Notes under the pieces: model-generated
Databases searched by the model: none
The model's input: the letters and a program-made list of their open reading frames with translations, nothing else
What the model was told of the DNA's origin: nothing
Made by a program: the position numbers and the translations under genes
Assembly: GCA_900551445.1 (NCBI GenBank)
Contig: URWA01000033.1
Coordinates: forward strand, 1-33,182
DNA length: 33,182 nucleotides
Reading direction: 5' to 3'
DNA from: an uncultured Bacteroides sp.
Lineage (GTDB): Bacteria; Bacteroidota; Bacteroidia; Bacteroidales; Bacteroidaceae
Shown here: positions 17,735-25,982 of the stretch, one piece after another
Position numbering within the stretch: the first letter of the stretch is position 1
Layout: the number at the start of each line of letters is the position of its first letter

Positions 17735-19396
17735 TTATAAGAATAGCATCAGTACCAGCTGGGCAATGATGACGCGTGTGAACATGCCGAGGGGATATAC
17801 GGTGGCATAGCTTACGGAAGGTTCATCGCCGGGTATGATGTCGTTGGCATAGTTCAGTGCCATCGGGTTCGCCATGCTTCCGCACAGCATGCCGCAGGTA
17901 TTTCCAAAATCCATTTTGCACAAGCGGAGAGCTATCAGGGCCATGATGACTACCGGGATGAAGGTGATAAGGAATCCGATACCTACCCATAAGGCGCCTT
18001 CCGGCCGCATGACGGTTTCGAAGAAGTGGGCACCGGCATCCAGTCCGAGGCAGGCCAGATAGAGTGAGAGACCGATACCTCTCAGCATAAGGTTGGCACT
18101 TCGGGTTGTATAAGTCACCAGGTGCAGGCGAGGACCGTATGCCCCAATCAGGATACCCATGATAATAGGGCCTCCCGCCAGTCCCAGTTTCACCGGCGAA
18201 CTGATGCCAGGAATGGCAATGGGGATAGCTCCGACCACCAGTCCCAGTACGATACCGATAAAGATGGAAGCCAGGTTAGGGTCTTTCAAGGTCTTGACCG
18301 TGTTTCCCAGTACCTTTTCCACGTTTTGGATGGCAGCCGCTTCGCCGACTACGGTCAGGCGGTCGCCCAGTTGCAGCACTAGTCCCGGGGTAGCCAGCAG
18401 TTGCACGCCGCTTCGGAGCACCCGGCTGATGTTGATGCCATACGTGTTTCGCAAACGGAGTGACCCCAGCTTTTTCCCGTTGATTTCAGGACGTGACACA
18501 ATGATATGTTTGGAAATCAACTTGCTGTCTATGGCATTCCAATCGATGTCTTCTTTGTTCCAGTCCCGCTTTTCCTGTTCGCCGAAAAGAATGGTCAGGG
18601 TGGGGGCATCCTTTTCGGTTGTGATGACCAGAATACGGTCGTTCTCTTTCAGAATCTTTTCGGAAGTCGGGATGCTGACGGTGCCTTCCCGCCAAAGACG
18701 GGAGATGACAAACTTAGGATAACCGGCCTGTGCGATGTCTTGTATGCTTTTATTAAAGATGGCAGGATTATGTACCTGGAAAGTGGCGATGTAGGTGTGG
18801 TTCGGGTCATCATGTTCCCGTTCGCTCATATCTGAGGGGCGTACAAAGAATTTCTTGACAACCAGAATCGCAAAAATCACTCCTACTACTCCCAGCGGAT
18901 AGGTCACCGCACAACTGAGGGCGGCTCCACTGGTGGGTTCTCCGAGTTGTTTCAAAGTTTGCTGGGCAGCACCGAGTGCGGGTGTGTTGGTGGTGGCACC
19001 GCACAGGATACCCACCATGTCGGGAAGGTCTATTTCGGTCGTAAAGCTTAGGATGATAGCCATGAGTGTACCCAGGAAGATGACTCCCAGTCCCAGCATG
19101 TTCAGGCGGAACCCGCCTCGTTGAAAGGAACTGAAGAAACCGGGACCCACTTGCAGGCCCAAGGCATAGACAAACAAAACCAGACCGAAACTTTCGGCGT
19201 AACTCAGCATCTGGGGATCGATGGTAAAGCCCAGATGTCCTGCCAGAATACCAGTGAAGAAAACAAATGTTACCCCGAGAGAAATTCCGAAAACATGAAT
19301 CTTTCCCAGTCCTAACCCGATGGCTGTAATGAGGGAAAGTATGATGACCGCCTGCAGAGCGGATTGTTCCACAAATAAATTAATTAACCATTCCAT
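17735..19396 (-). CDS. AspT/YidE/YbjL-type membrane transporter with two TrkA-C domains
   Basis: A 553-residue inner-membrane protein of the aspartate:alanine exchanger family. Two halves of about five to six hydrophobic segments each (about 10-185 and 375-553) carry the family duplication: both contain the 'LxxxGxxxGAxxF..' and 'CGxxxxxPALxxA' type motifs, seen as 'GILCGATTNTPALGAAQ' and 'GMLCGSMANPMALNYAN'. Between them lie two soluble TrkA-C (RCK-C) domains at about 200-365. The substrate cannot be read from the sequence; aspartate/alanine or other dicarboxylates are family possibilities. The ATG lies only four bases after a -7 box, so the mRNA may be nearly leaderless. fbp follows after 23 bases. 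Confidence 0.88.
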   Translation of the reverse strand: MEWLINLFVEQSALQAVIILSLITAIGLGLGKIHVFGISLGVTFVFFTGILAGHLGFTIDPQMLSYAESFGLVLFVYALGLQVGPGFFSSFQRGGFRLNMLGLGVIFLGTLMAIILSFTTEIDLPDMVGILCGATTNTPALGAAQQTLKQLGEPTSGAALSCAVTYPLGVVGVIFAILVVKKFFVRPSDMSEREHDDPNHTYIATFQVHNPAIFNKSIQDIAQAGYPKFVISRLWREGTVSIPTSEKILKENDRILVITTEKDAPTLTILFGEQEKRDWNKEDIDWNAIDSKLISKHIIVSRPEINGKKLGSLRLRNTYGINISRVLRSGVQLLATPGLVLQLGDRLTVVGEAAAIQNVEKVLGNTVKTLKDPNLASIFIGIVLGLVVGAIPIAIPGISSPVKLGLAGGPIIMGILIGAYGPRLHLVTYTTRSANLMLRGIGLSLYLACLGLDAGAHFFETVMRPEGALWVGIGFLITFIPVVIMALIALRLCKMDFGNTCGMLCGSMANPMALNYANDIIPGDEPSVSYATVYPLGMFTRVIIAQLVLMLFL

Positions 19397-19400
19397 GCTG

Positions 19401-19447
19401 CAAAGATATATACTTTGTGGAAAATAAATCTTTTGTACCGTACAAAA
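19401..19447 (-). promoter_or_regulatory. Promoter of the AspT-like/fbp operon with a 17-base dyad in place of -33
   Basis: On the minus strand the perfect -7 box TATCTTTG occupies 19401-19408. No TTTG is found 19-21 bases upstream. Instead TTTTGTAC-C-GTACAAAA, a perfect dyad, occupies 19431-19447, covering about -27 to -48 relative to the expected start. A dyad at this place with no -33 element suggests activator dependence. The predicted start of transcription coincides with or just precedes the ATG at 19396. Confidence 0.5.
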
Positions 19448-19465
19448 TGTTAGAAAAGTGCGTCA

Positions 19466-19524
19466 ATAACAAATCCCCGGAGGACTTTCCGGCAGAAAAT
19501 AGCCTTTGAAAAGCCTTCGGGGAT
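19466..19524 (-). terminator. Terminator of glnN
   Basis: On the minus strand ATCCCCGAAGG (19514-19524) pairs with CCTCCGGGGAT (19473-19483) with one G-T wobble, and TTGTTATT follows. It lies 38 bases past the glnN stop codon and separates it from the transporter promoter. Confidence 0.65.
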
Positions 19525-19561
19525 GATAAAAATAAGTAAGGACGAGTGGAGCGAATCCGGC

Positions 19562-21751
19562 TTAGCGTACGAACAGCAGTTCGCGGTATTTCGGAAGCGT
19601 CCACATCTGGTCGTCTACAATCAGTTCCAGCTTGTCGATGTGGTAGCGGATTTGTTCCAGCATCGGAGCTACCGTGTCATGGTAGGCGATGGCTTTTTCA
19701 CGTTCACTGGCAATGCGGTTGGCCACTTTGCGTGCTTCCACCATTTCGTCCACATGTTTCTTGATGAAAGAGGTATGTTCGGAAATCGCCTTGATGATGG
19801 CCAGGTTCTCGGCCGACAGTGTATGGGCTTCTTCTTCCGGGAACAATGATTTCATCTTGTAGGCATTGTCAATCAGCTTGGTCTGGTATTCAATGGCTAC
19901 CGGAACTACATGGTTCATCACCAAGTCGCCCAAAACGCGGGCTTCAATCTGGATTTTCTTGGTGTACATTTCCCATTTCACCTCGTTGCGGGCTTCCAGT
20001 TCCTTGCGGTTCATCACACCGGTGGATTCGAACATGCGGATGCTTTCCGGTTTCAGGTAGTTATCGAAGATGAGTGGACAGCTGGTTTCGCAGTCCAGAC
20101 CCCGGCGGGCAGCTTCTTCCTTCCATTCATCGCTGTAACCGTTGCCGTCGAAGCGGATGGGTTTGCATTCTTTGATGCATTTGCGGATAATCTGGATGAT
20201 GGCTGAAATTTTCGGTTCACCTTTCTCAATCAGTTCGTCTACTTCTTTTTTGAATTCAATGAGCTGTTCGGCAACGGCTGCATTCAGGGCAATCATGGCA
20301 CTGGCACAGTTGGCTTCAGAACCCGGAGCGCGGAATTCGAAACGGTTTCCGGTGAAAGCGAACGGAGAAGTACGGTTACGGTCGGTGTTGTCAATCAACA
20401 GTTCCGGAATCTGCGGAATGTCGAGTTTCATTCCTTGTTTTCCACCTAAGGAAACCAAGTCATCATTGGTACTTTCTTCCAGATGGTCGAGTACCTTGCT
20501 GAGCTGGGTGCCCAGGAAAGAAGAGATGATGGCGGGAGGTGCTTCGTTGGCGCCCAGACGGTGTGCGTTAGTGGCACTCATGATGGAGGCTTTCAGCAAT
20601 CCGTTGTGTTTGTACACGGCCATCAGCGTATTGACTACGAATGTGATGAAGCGCAGGTTGTCTTCCGAGGTTTTGCCGGGAGCCATCAATAAGGTACCGG
20701 TGTCTGTACCCAGTGACCAGTTGTTGTGCTTGCCGGAACCGTTGACACCTTTGAACGGTTTTTCGTGCAACAGTACGCGGAATCCGTGGTTACGGGCCAC
20801 TTTGCGCATCAAAGACATGATCAGCATGTTGTGGTCTACAGCCAGATTACATTCTTCGTAAATCGGAGCCAGCTCAAACTGGTTAGGAGCTACCTCATTG
20901 TGGCGTGTCTTGACCGGAATACCCAGTTCAAGAGCCTGGATTTCGAGGTCTTTCATGAAAGCGGCCACACGGGTAGGAATGGCGCCGAAATAGTGGTCTT
21001 CCAACTGCTGGTTCTTGGAAGCTTCATGTCCCATTAGCGTACGTCCTGTCAGCAACAGGTCCGGACGTGCGGCATACAGGCCTTCGTCTACCAGGAAGTA
21101 TTCCTGTTCCCATCCCAGATAAGAAATAATTTTCTTTACAGAGGGGTCAAAATAATGCATCACGTCGAGTGCTGCCTTGTTGACTGCACGCAGAGCTTTC
21201 AGCAGCGGAGCCTTGTAGTCGAGTGATTCGCCGGTATAGGCGATGAAGACCGTCGGGATGCACAAAGTGTCGTCTACCACAAAAACAGGAGATGAAGGAT
21301 CCCATGCACTGTAGCCACGGGCTTCGAATGTATTGCGGATACCTCCGTTCGGGAAAGAAGAACCGTCTGATTCCTGCTGTACCAGCAGCTTGCCGGAAAA
21401 TTCTTCCAGCATACCGCCTTTTCCGTCATGTTCCACGAACGCATCGTGCTTTTCGGCGGTACCTTCTGTCAGGGGCTGGAACCAGTGTGTGTAGTGAGTC
21501 ACTCCCAATTCAATGGCCCATTTTTTCATTCCTTCGGCTACGGCATTGGCGATGCTGCGGTCGAGGGAAGCTCCGTTGTCAATTACGTCAATCAGTTTGG
21601 CATAGACATTGCTCGGCAGATACTTAAACATTTTTTCGCGGTTGAACACGTATTTTGCAAAATACTCACTTGGGCGTTCAGCCGGTGACGGTACTTCTAC
21701 CGGTTTCTTGTGGAATGCCTTTTCCACAACTCTGAATCTTAACTTAGACAT
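19562..21751 (-). CDS. glnN: Glutamine synthetase type III
   Basis: A 729-residue cytosolic enzyme making glutamine from glutamate, ammonia and ATP. The length and the conserved blocks match GSIII, first described in Bacteroides fragilis, not the ~450-residue GSI. Catalytic and metal-binding stretches are 'GWEQEYFLVD' at 213-222, 'NEVAPNQFELAPIYEE' at 285-300, 'GVNGSGKHNNWSLGTD' at 335-350 and 'NRTSPFAFTGNRFEFRAPGS' at 459-478. It begins 71 bases downstream of dapL on the same strand. No clear -7 box was found in that gap, so cotranscription with dapL is likely. A terminator follows. Confidence 0.97.
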   Translation of the reverse strand: MSKLRFRVVEKAFHKKPVEVPSPAERPSEYFAKYVFNREKMFKYLPSNVYAKLIDVIDNGASLDRSIANAVAEGMKKWAIELGVTHYTHWFQPLTEGTAEKHDAFVEHDGKGGMLEEFSGKLLVQQESDGSSFPNGGIRNTFEARGYSAWDPSSPVFVVDDTLCIPTVFIAYTGESLDYKAPLLKALRAVNKAALDVMHYFDPSVKKIISYLGWEQEYFLVDEGLYAARPDLLLTGRTLMGHEASKNQQLEDHYFGAIPTRVAAFMKDLEIQALELGIPVKTRHNEVAPNQFELAPIYEECNLAVDHNMLIMSLMRKVARNHGFRVLLHEKPFKGVNGSGKHNNWSLGTDTGTLLMAPGKTSEDNLRFITFVVNTLMAVYKHNGLLKASIMSATNAHRLGANEAPPAIISSFLGTQLSKVLDHLEESTNDDLVSLGGKQGMKLDIPQIPELLIDNTDRNRTSPFAFTGNRFEFRAPGSEANCASAMIALNAAVAEQLIEFKKEVDELIEKGEPKISAIIQIIRKCIKECKPIRFDGNGYSDEWKEEAARRGLDCETSCPLIFDNYLKPESIRMFESTGVMNRKELEARNEVKWEMYTKKIQIEARVLGDLVMNHVVPVAIEYQTKLIDNAYKMKSLFPEEEAHTLSAENLAIIKAISEHTSFIKKHVDEMVEARKVANRIASEREKAIAYHDTVAPMLEQIRYHIDKLELIVDDQMWTLPKYRELLFVR

Positions 21752-21822
21752 ACTACCTTAATTTCTTATTTAAGTTGTTTGGTTTCTATATTTAATGTAT
21801 TGGCTTTTGGCTGGATAAACGT

Positions 21823-23052
21823 TTACAGGCACTGGCAGATTCTTCGGATACCCTCTTCACATTGGTGGCGGTCTCCGAATGAAGTCAGCCGCACATACCC
21901 TTCACCGCTGGGTCCGAATCCGACGCCGGGCGTACTTACCACGTGCGCCTCATACAGCAGCTTGTCGAAGAACTTCCATGCCGTCTGGTTGCCCGGTGCC
22001 TTCACCCACAAGTAGGGGGCGTTGTCCCCTCCAAAGAATTGGATTCCGGTTTTCGCCAACATCTTTTTCATGATTTTGGCATTGTCCATGTAGTATTTCA
22101 CCATGGCTTTCACCTGTTCTTTTCCTTCTGGAGTGTAAATGGCTTCGGCTCCTCGTTGGGTGATGTATGATACTCCATTGAATTTGGTCGACTGTCGTCT
22201 GAGCCATAGTTTGTTCAGCTGGATACGTTCGCCTTCCAGGGTTGCAGCTGTCACTTCCTTGGGAATGACCATGTAGCCGCATCGCACACCGGTAAACCCG
22301 GCTGTTTTTGAGAAACTGCGGAATTCGATGGCTACCTTTTTGGCCCCTTTTATTTCATAAATGGAATGAGGAATGTCCGGATCCTGGATATATGCTTCGT
22401 AGGCCGCATCGAAAATGATGAGCGCATCATTCTCAATGGCATAGTTCACCCACTTCTTAAGCTCGCTTTTCGTCAGCACGGCTCCCGTAGGGTTGTTGGG
22501 GTAACATAAATAAATAATGTCGATGCGCTGTTTGGGGATTTCAGGGATGAAATTGTTTTCAATACGGCAGGGCATGTAGACTACATTGCTCCATTTTCCG
22601 TCTTTCTCCAACACTCCCGCTCTTCCGCAGGAAACATTGGAGTCAATGTAAGCCGGATAAATGGGGTCGGTAACCCCGATGCTGTTATCATGTCGCAGGA
22701 TGTCGCCGATGTTTCCCGTGTCCGATTTGGAGCCATCGCTGATGAATATCTCATTGCTGTCAAAATAAATTCCATGGGCAGCATAATCATGTTTCAGAAT
22801 GGCTTCAATTAAAAAATCGTAGCCTTGTTCGGGGCCGTATCCTCTGAATGTTTCCGCATTGCCTAATTCTCCGGCAGCTTTTTGCATGGCTTCCACACAT
22901 GCTTTGGGGATAGGTAAGGTCACATCGCCGATTCCCAGATGAATGATGCGGGCCTGGGGATGTGTCACTTTAAATGAATTTACTCTTTTCACTATATCGG
23001 TAAACAAGTAGTTTTCCGGTAATTTGAGCAGGTGTTCGTTGACTAATGCCAT
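21823..23052 (-). CDS. dapL: LL-diaminopimelate aminotransferase
   Basis: A 409-residue fold-type I PLP enzyme that converts tetrahydrodipicolinate to LL-diaminopimelate in one step using glutamate, for lysine and peptidoglycan synthesis. Motifs seen are 'LGIGDVTLPIP' at 39-49, 'RGYGPEQGYDFL' at 70-81, 'CYPNNPTGA' at 183-191 and the PLP-lysine segment 'SFSKTAGFTGVRCGY' at 246-260 with Lys249. These distinguish DapL from ordinary aspartate aminotransferases. An AGGAG-like ribosome site lies 6 bases before the ATG, and a -7 box is at 23072. A diaminopimelate epimerase gene (dapF), a common neighbour of dapL, is not in the window. The upstream gene diverges. Confidence 0.95.
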   Translation of the reverse strand: MALVNEHLLKLPENYLFTDIVKRVNSFKVTHPQARIIHLGIGDVTLPIPKACVEAMQKAAGELGNAETFRGYGPEQGYDFLIEAILKHDYAAHGIYFDSNEIFISDGSKSDTGNIGDILRHDNSIGVTDPIYPAYIDSNVSCGRAGVLEKDGKWSNVVYMPCRIENNFIPEIPKQRIDIIYLCYPNNPTGAVLTKSELKKWVNYAIENDALIIFDAAYEAYIQDPDIPHSIYEIKGAKKVAIEFRSFSKTAGFTGVRCGYMVIPKEVTAATLEGERIQLNKLWLRRQSTKFNGVSYITQRGAEAIYTPEGKEQVKAMVKYYMDNAKIMKKMLAKTGIQFFGGDNAPYLWVKAPGNQTAWKFFDKLLYEAHVVSTPGVGFGPSGEGYVRLTSFGDRHQCEEGIRRICQCL

Positions 23053-23071
23053 TTATTCTCCTATTTGGCGG

Positions 23072-23079
23072 CAAAATTA
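23072..23079 (-). promoter_or_regulatory. -7 box of the dapL promoter
   Basis: TAATTTTG on the minus strand matches TAnnTTTG exactly. The expected start near 23067 gives a leader of about 15 bases holding AGGAG. No clean TTTG was found at -33, only T-rich sequence. Confidence 0.55.
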
Positions 23080-23167
23080 CGAAAATCATGTCATTTTTAA
23101 AAATATGCCCTTGCTTTATTTTCTTATTTTTTGAAATTGATATAAGTCAATTATATGGATTTTTTTT

Positions 23168-23175
23168 TACTTTTG
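23168..23175 (+). promoter_or_regulatory. -7 box of the yitT-family/crp-type operon
   Basis: TACTTTTG matches TAnnTTTG exactly on the plus strand. The expected start near 23180 lies downstream of an in-frame ATG at 23155 and 26 bases upstream of the ATG at 23206, so the promoter decides for the later start codon. No TTTG is found at the usual -33 distance. Confidence 0.55.
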
Positions 23176-23205
23176 CATTCGAAATTTTTAAAGAAAATCA
23201 AAGAG

Positions 23206-24093
23206 ATGAATCCAGCTTTGCCTGCTACTAGAAAGCAGAAACTATTGAGAGAAACCAAGGATTATTTAATGATTGCTTTGGGGATGATTATGTATGGTAT
23301 CGGATGGACCGTGTTCTTGTTGCCCAGTGACATACCTTCGGGGGCAGTTCCTGGTATTGCTTCCATCGTTTATTGGGGAACGGGTTTCCCGGTGCAATAC
23401 ACGTATCTGATTATAAACTTCCTGTTGCTTTTGCTTGCCCTCAAGATTTTGGGGCTTAGGTTTTGTTTGAAAACTATTTTTGCGGTTTTCACATTGACCT
23501 TTATCTTGAGTGTCATTCAAAAGTTCGTATCGGGACCGTTGATTCACGACCAGCCTTTCATGTCGTGTGTGCTGGGAGCCTCTTTCTGTGGGGCCGGCAT
23601 CGGAGTGGCATTTTCGGCCAATGGAAGTACGGGAGGAACGGATATCATTGCGGCTATCGTGAACAAATATCGTGATATTACGTTGGGAAGAGTCATCTTG
23701 ATTTGCGATATAATCATTATCTCTTCCAGTTACCTGGTTTTGCATAACTGGGAAAAAGTCGTTTATGGATATGTCGTTTTGTTTATTTCCAGCTTTGTGC
23801 TTGACCAGGTGGTGAACAGTTCCCGTCAGTCGGTACAGTTCTTCATTATCTCAAATAAATATGAGGAAATCGGAGCCCGTATCAATAAAGACCTGCACCG
23901 TGGAGTAACCTTTATTGACGGAGTGGGATGTTACACTCACAATGGAGTAAAAATGATGTTTGTGCTGGCTAAGAAGAGTGAGTCCAGCACGATTTTCCGT
24001 CTGATTAAAGATATAGACCCCAAGGCATTTGTGTCACAGAGTGCGGTTATCGGTGTGTTTGGGGAAGGTTTCGACCGTATCAAAGTCAAATAA
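23206..24093 (+). CDS. YitT-family membrane protein (DUF161 plus DUF2179)
   Basis: A 295-residue inner-membrane protein. The open frame extends back to an ATG at 23155, but the -7 box at 23168-23175 lies inside that extension, so the ATG at 23206 is preferred. About five to six hydrophobic segments (roughly 20-40, 62-85, 90-104, 118-138, 160-180, 185-202) carry the family pattern 'SDIPSGAVPGIA' at 41-52 and 'GSTGGTDIIAAIV' at 140-152. A soluble DUF2179 domain follows at about 210-288 ('HRGVTFIDGVGCYTHNGVKM'). The transport or signalling role of the family is not established. A Crp/Fnr-type regulator follows after 22 bases. Confidence 0.9.
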   Translation: MNPALPATRKQKLLRETKDYLMIALGMIMYGIGWTVFLLPSDIPSGAVPGIASIVYWGTGFPVQYTYLIINFLLLLLALKILGLRFCLKTIFAVFTLTFILSVIQKFVSGPLIHDQPFMSCVLGASFCGAGIGVAFSANGSTGGTDIIAAIVNKYRDITLGRVILICDIIIISSSYLVLHNWEKVVYGYVVLFISSFVLDQVVNSSRQSVQFFIISNKYEEIGARINKDLHRGVTFIDGVGCYTHNGVKMMFVLAKKSESSTIFRLIKDIDPKAFVSQSAVIGVFGEGFDRIKVK

Positions 24094-24115
24094 AGTTAGA
24101 ATAAGAGTGAATAGT

Positions 24116-24703
24116 ATGATGACAAATGTAGAAGCAGCCAGACTGATGGTGTCGGGGATGAAATGTCTTCTTAAGCGGGAACAGCTTCACGAACTGGCTG
24201 AGATACTTACTTGTAAGAAATACAAGAAGGGTGAGAGGATATTGAATGAAGGGGATGTTTGCCGTTCCATGCTTTATATCGAGAAAGGACTGACTCGTCA
24301 ATTTTATTTTAAATATGACAAAGATTTGACGGAACACATAGCCTACGAAGGGGGCGTGGTAATCTGTCTGGAAAGTTATTTGAAAGAAGAGCCTACACGC
24401 TTGATGATTGAAACCTTGGAACCTACCGTTGTGTGGGAGATTCCCAAAGATAGATTGGAAATGTTGGCTCAGGAGGATGCATCAATTGGGGCATGGTACC
24501 GTCGGATTTTTGAACTTTCCTTGATTGAATCGCAGGTAAAGGCAGATACTTTGCGGTTTGAACCTGCCCATGAACGTTATAACAAGCTGCTTCAGTTGCA
24601 CCCGGAAATCTTGAAACGTGCTCCGCTGGTCTACATCGCTTCTTTGCTGCAGATGACTCCCGAGACGTTGAGCCGGGTACGTTCTGCCAGCCTGAACAGC
24701 TGA
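24116..24703 (+). CDS. Crp/Fnr-family transcriptional regulator
   Basis: A 195-residue protein, short for the family. Residues about 20-120 form the cyclic-nucleotide-binding-like jelly roll ('YKKGERILNEGDVCRSMLYIEKGLTR' region, 36-61). The long dimer helix is at about 122-148. The C-terminal part has only a compact helix-turn-helix, 'IASLLQMTPETLSRVRS' at 174-190. No cysteine cluster for an iron-sulfur site is seen, and residues for cAMP binding are not recognisable, so the signal is unknown. Adjacent ATGs at 24116 and 24119 could both start it; the upstream in-frame extension to 24029 overlaps the preceding gene and is unlikely. Its targets may include its own operon. Confidence 0.85.
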   Translation: MMTNVEAARLMVSGMKCLLKREQLHELAEILTCKKYKKGERILNEGDVCRSMLYIEKGLTRQFYFKYDKDLTEHIAYEGGVVICLESYLKEEPTRLMIETLEPTVVWEIPKDRLEMLAQEDASIGAWYRRIFELSLIESQVKADTLRFEPAHERYNKLLQLHPEILKRAPLVYIASLLQMTPETLSRVRSASLNS

Positions 24704-24708
24704 TTCAG

Positions 24709-24747
24709 AAAAAATAAGGAATGGTCTGTTTAGAACAGTACCATTCC
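24709..24747 (-). terminator. Terminator overlapping the end of the repeat-protein gene
   Basis: On the minus strand GGAATGGT-A-CTGTT-CTA-AACAG-ACCATTCC forms a 13-base-pair stem with one bulge (24718-24747), followed by TTATTTTTTC. The 5' arm encodes the last residues GMVLF and the loop contains the stop codon. Confidence 0.75.
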
Positions 24748-25977
24748 TGCTTCGATGACCATTTTCTGGTCGAAAGCCTGATTGCCCTTATAGGTGCGTG
24801 TCCATCCGTATCCGCCGGATACGAAAAGACCGAATTTCTTTGTCAGACTGTATTCCAAGCTGATGCGAGGTTCCAAGGCATACAGACGGGCCGGAAATCC
24901 CTGGTTCTTATTGTCGAGTGATTCAATGTGGTAATATCCGATGTCGGCACTGAGGTCGAGTTTCTTTGTCAGGCTGTGATATACACCGGCACGGTAGAAA
25001 CCACTCACGGAAAATTTGTTGTCTGTGCCCAGGTAATAGGCGCCCGCACCAATCTGTGTGTAGGTAAACTTGTTCTTGAAGCGGATAGACACGCTTCCTT
25101 TGTTGGCATTACCTCCTGATACAATCATCTGTACCCTTGTTTCCGGTTTCAGGTTGATACATCCTATCTGATGGGCTGTACTGTCTGTACTTATGTTGAT
25201 CAGTCCAATCTGATATCCTCGTGAATTACTCTTTGTATTGACGTTTCCTATACCTAGCTGTACGCCTTTATTTTCTACACTGTAGTTCAGCAGGGCACTC
25301 TGCACGCCTTTGTTTTCCACGCTGACATTTCCCAAAGCGGCCAGCTGCCATCCCTCGTTGGATTTCCCGGTTACATTCAGTAAAGAGGTCAACTGTACTC
25401 CTCTGGAAGAATTGCCTGATACATTCATCAGACCACCGATAATCAATCCGGCTTGCACGTCTTTGCTGACATTGGCCAATCCGGAAATGGCCATTCCTCG
25501 AAGGTCTTCACTTACGTTGACCAATCCGGAAACAGCCATACCTTTGATATCCCCTCCAGAGATATTTCCCAATCCGGCAATTGATAGTCCGTAGGCTGAG
25601 GTTCCTGTGACATTTGTCAGACCGGAAAGGATGAGCCCACAGGCTCTTTTTCCCGTGACATTGGCAATGCCGGAAATCTGTACACCCGTAGATTTCAATC
25701 CGGCCACATTGACCAGTCCGGATACCTGCATACCGTATGAATTATAGTGCTGTAAGCTTGAGATTGCATTGATTCCCAATCCATTCAGGCAAGGGTAGTT
25801 GCTGAATAATCCCAGATTCAGATACGTTCTTTGAGGAAATTTCTTTTTGTTGGTGATATTCAGTGATACATTAGGCCCTTTTTTCAGTACGCTTTTTTGT
25901 TCCTTCTGTTGGGCGGATACAGATGTTCCCGCCAGGAGGCCTCCCAGCAGGAACACGGATATGAACTTTAATCTCAT
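24730..25977 (-). CDS. Outer-membrane protein with LA_2272-type glycine-rich surface repeats
   Basis: A 415-residue exported protein with a signal peptide (1-22, ending VSA before QQKE). Residues about 82-276 hold some thirteen short repeats of 14-16 residues with the pattern G-h-x-h-S/A-G-L-x-N-V-S/T-G followed by a few polar residues (h is hydrophobic). Examples are 'GVQISGIANVTG' and 'GLSIAGLGNISG'. This matches the LA_2272-type surface repeat known from Leptospira and Bacteroidota. Residues 299-415 alternate polar and hydrophobic strands and end in 'GMVLF', typical of an outer-membrane beta-barrel. The function is unknown; a repeat solenoid or strand stack on a barrel anchor is inferred. 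The gene starts 5 bases after the acyl-CoA ligase gene and is surely cotranscribed with it. Confidence 0.8.
   Translation of the reverse strand: MRLKFISVFLLGGLLAGTSVSAQQKEQKSVLKKGPNVSLNITNKKKFPQRTYLNLGLFSNYPCLNGLGINAISSLQHYNSYGMQVSGLVNVAGLKSTGVQISGIANVTGKRACGLILSGLTNVTGTSAYGLSIAGLGNISGGDIKGMAVSGLVNVSEDLRGMAISGLANVSKDVQAGLIIGGLMNVSGNSSRGVQLTSLLNVTGKSNEGWQLAALGNVSVENKGVQSALLNYSVENKGVQLGIGNVNTKSNSRGYQIGLINISTDSTAHQIGCINLKPETRVQMIVSGGNANKGSVSIRFKNKFTYTQIGAGAYYLGTDNKFSVSGFYRAGVYHSLTKKLDLSADIGYYHIESLDNKNQGFPARLYALEPRISLEYSLTKKFGLFVSGGYGWTRTYKGNQAFDQKMVIEAGMVLF
25150..25734 (-). repeat. Tandem coding repeats, about 13 units of roughly 45 bases
   Basis: This part of the outer-membrane protein gene encodes repeating units of 14-16 residues, each starting with Gly and carrying a hydrophobic 'SGLxNV' core. 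Units from the centre are most alike (GMAVSGLVNVS and GMAISGLANVS). Later units shrink to 14-15 residues and lose the second Gly. Nucleotide identity between neighbours is only moderate, so the array is old and not expected to slip readily. Confidence 0.75.
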
Positions 25978-25982
25978 TGTTG

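Noticed and set aside
21752..21822. Separate promoter for glnN
   Set aside because: No TAnnTTTG match was found in the 71-base gap; cotranscription with dapL is simpler, though a regulated promoter cannot be excluded.
25150..25734. Possible CRISPR-like or microsatellite array
   Set aside because: The repeats are coding, degenerate at nucleotide level and without constant-length spacers; they are protein repeats.
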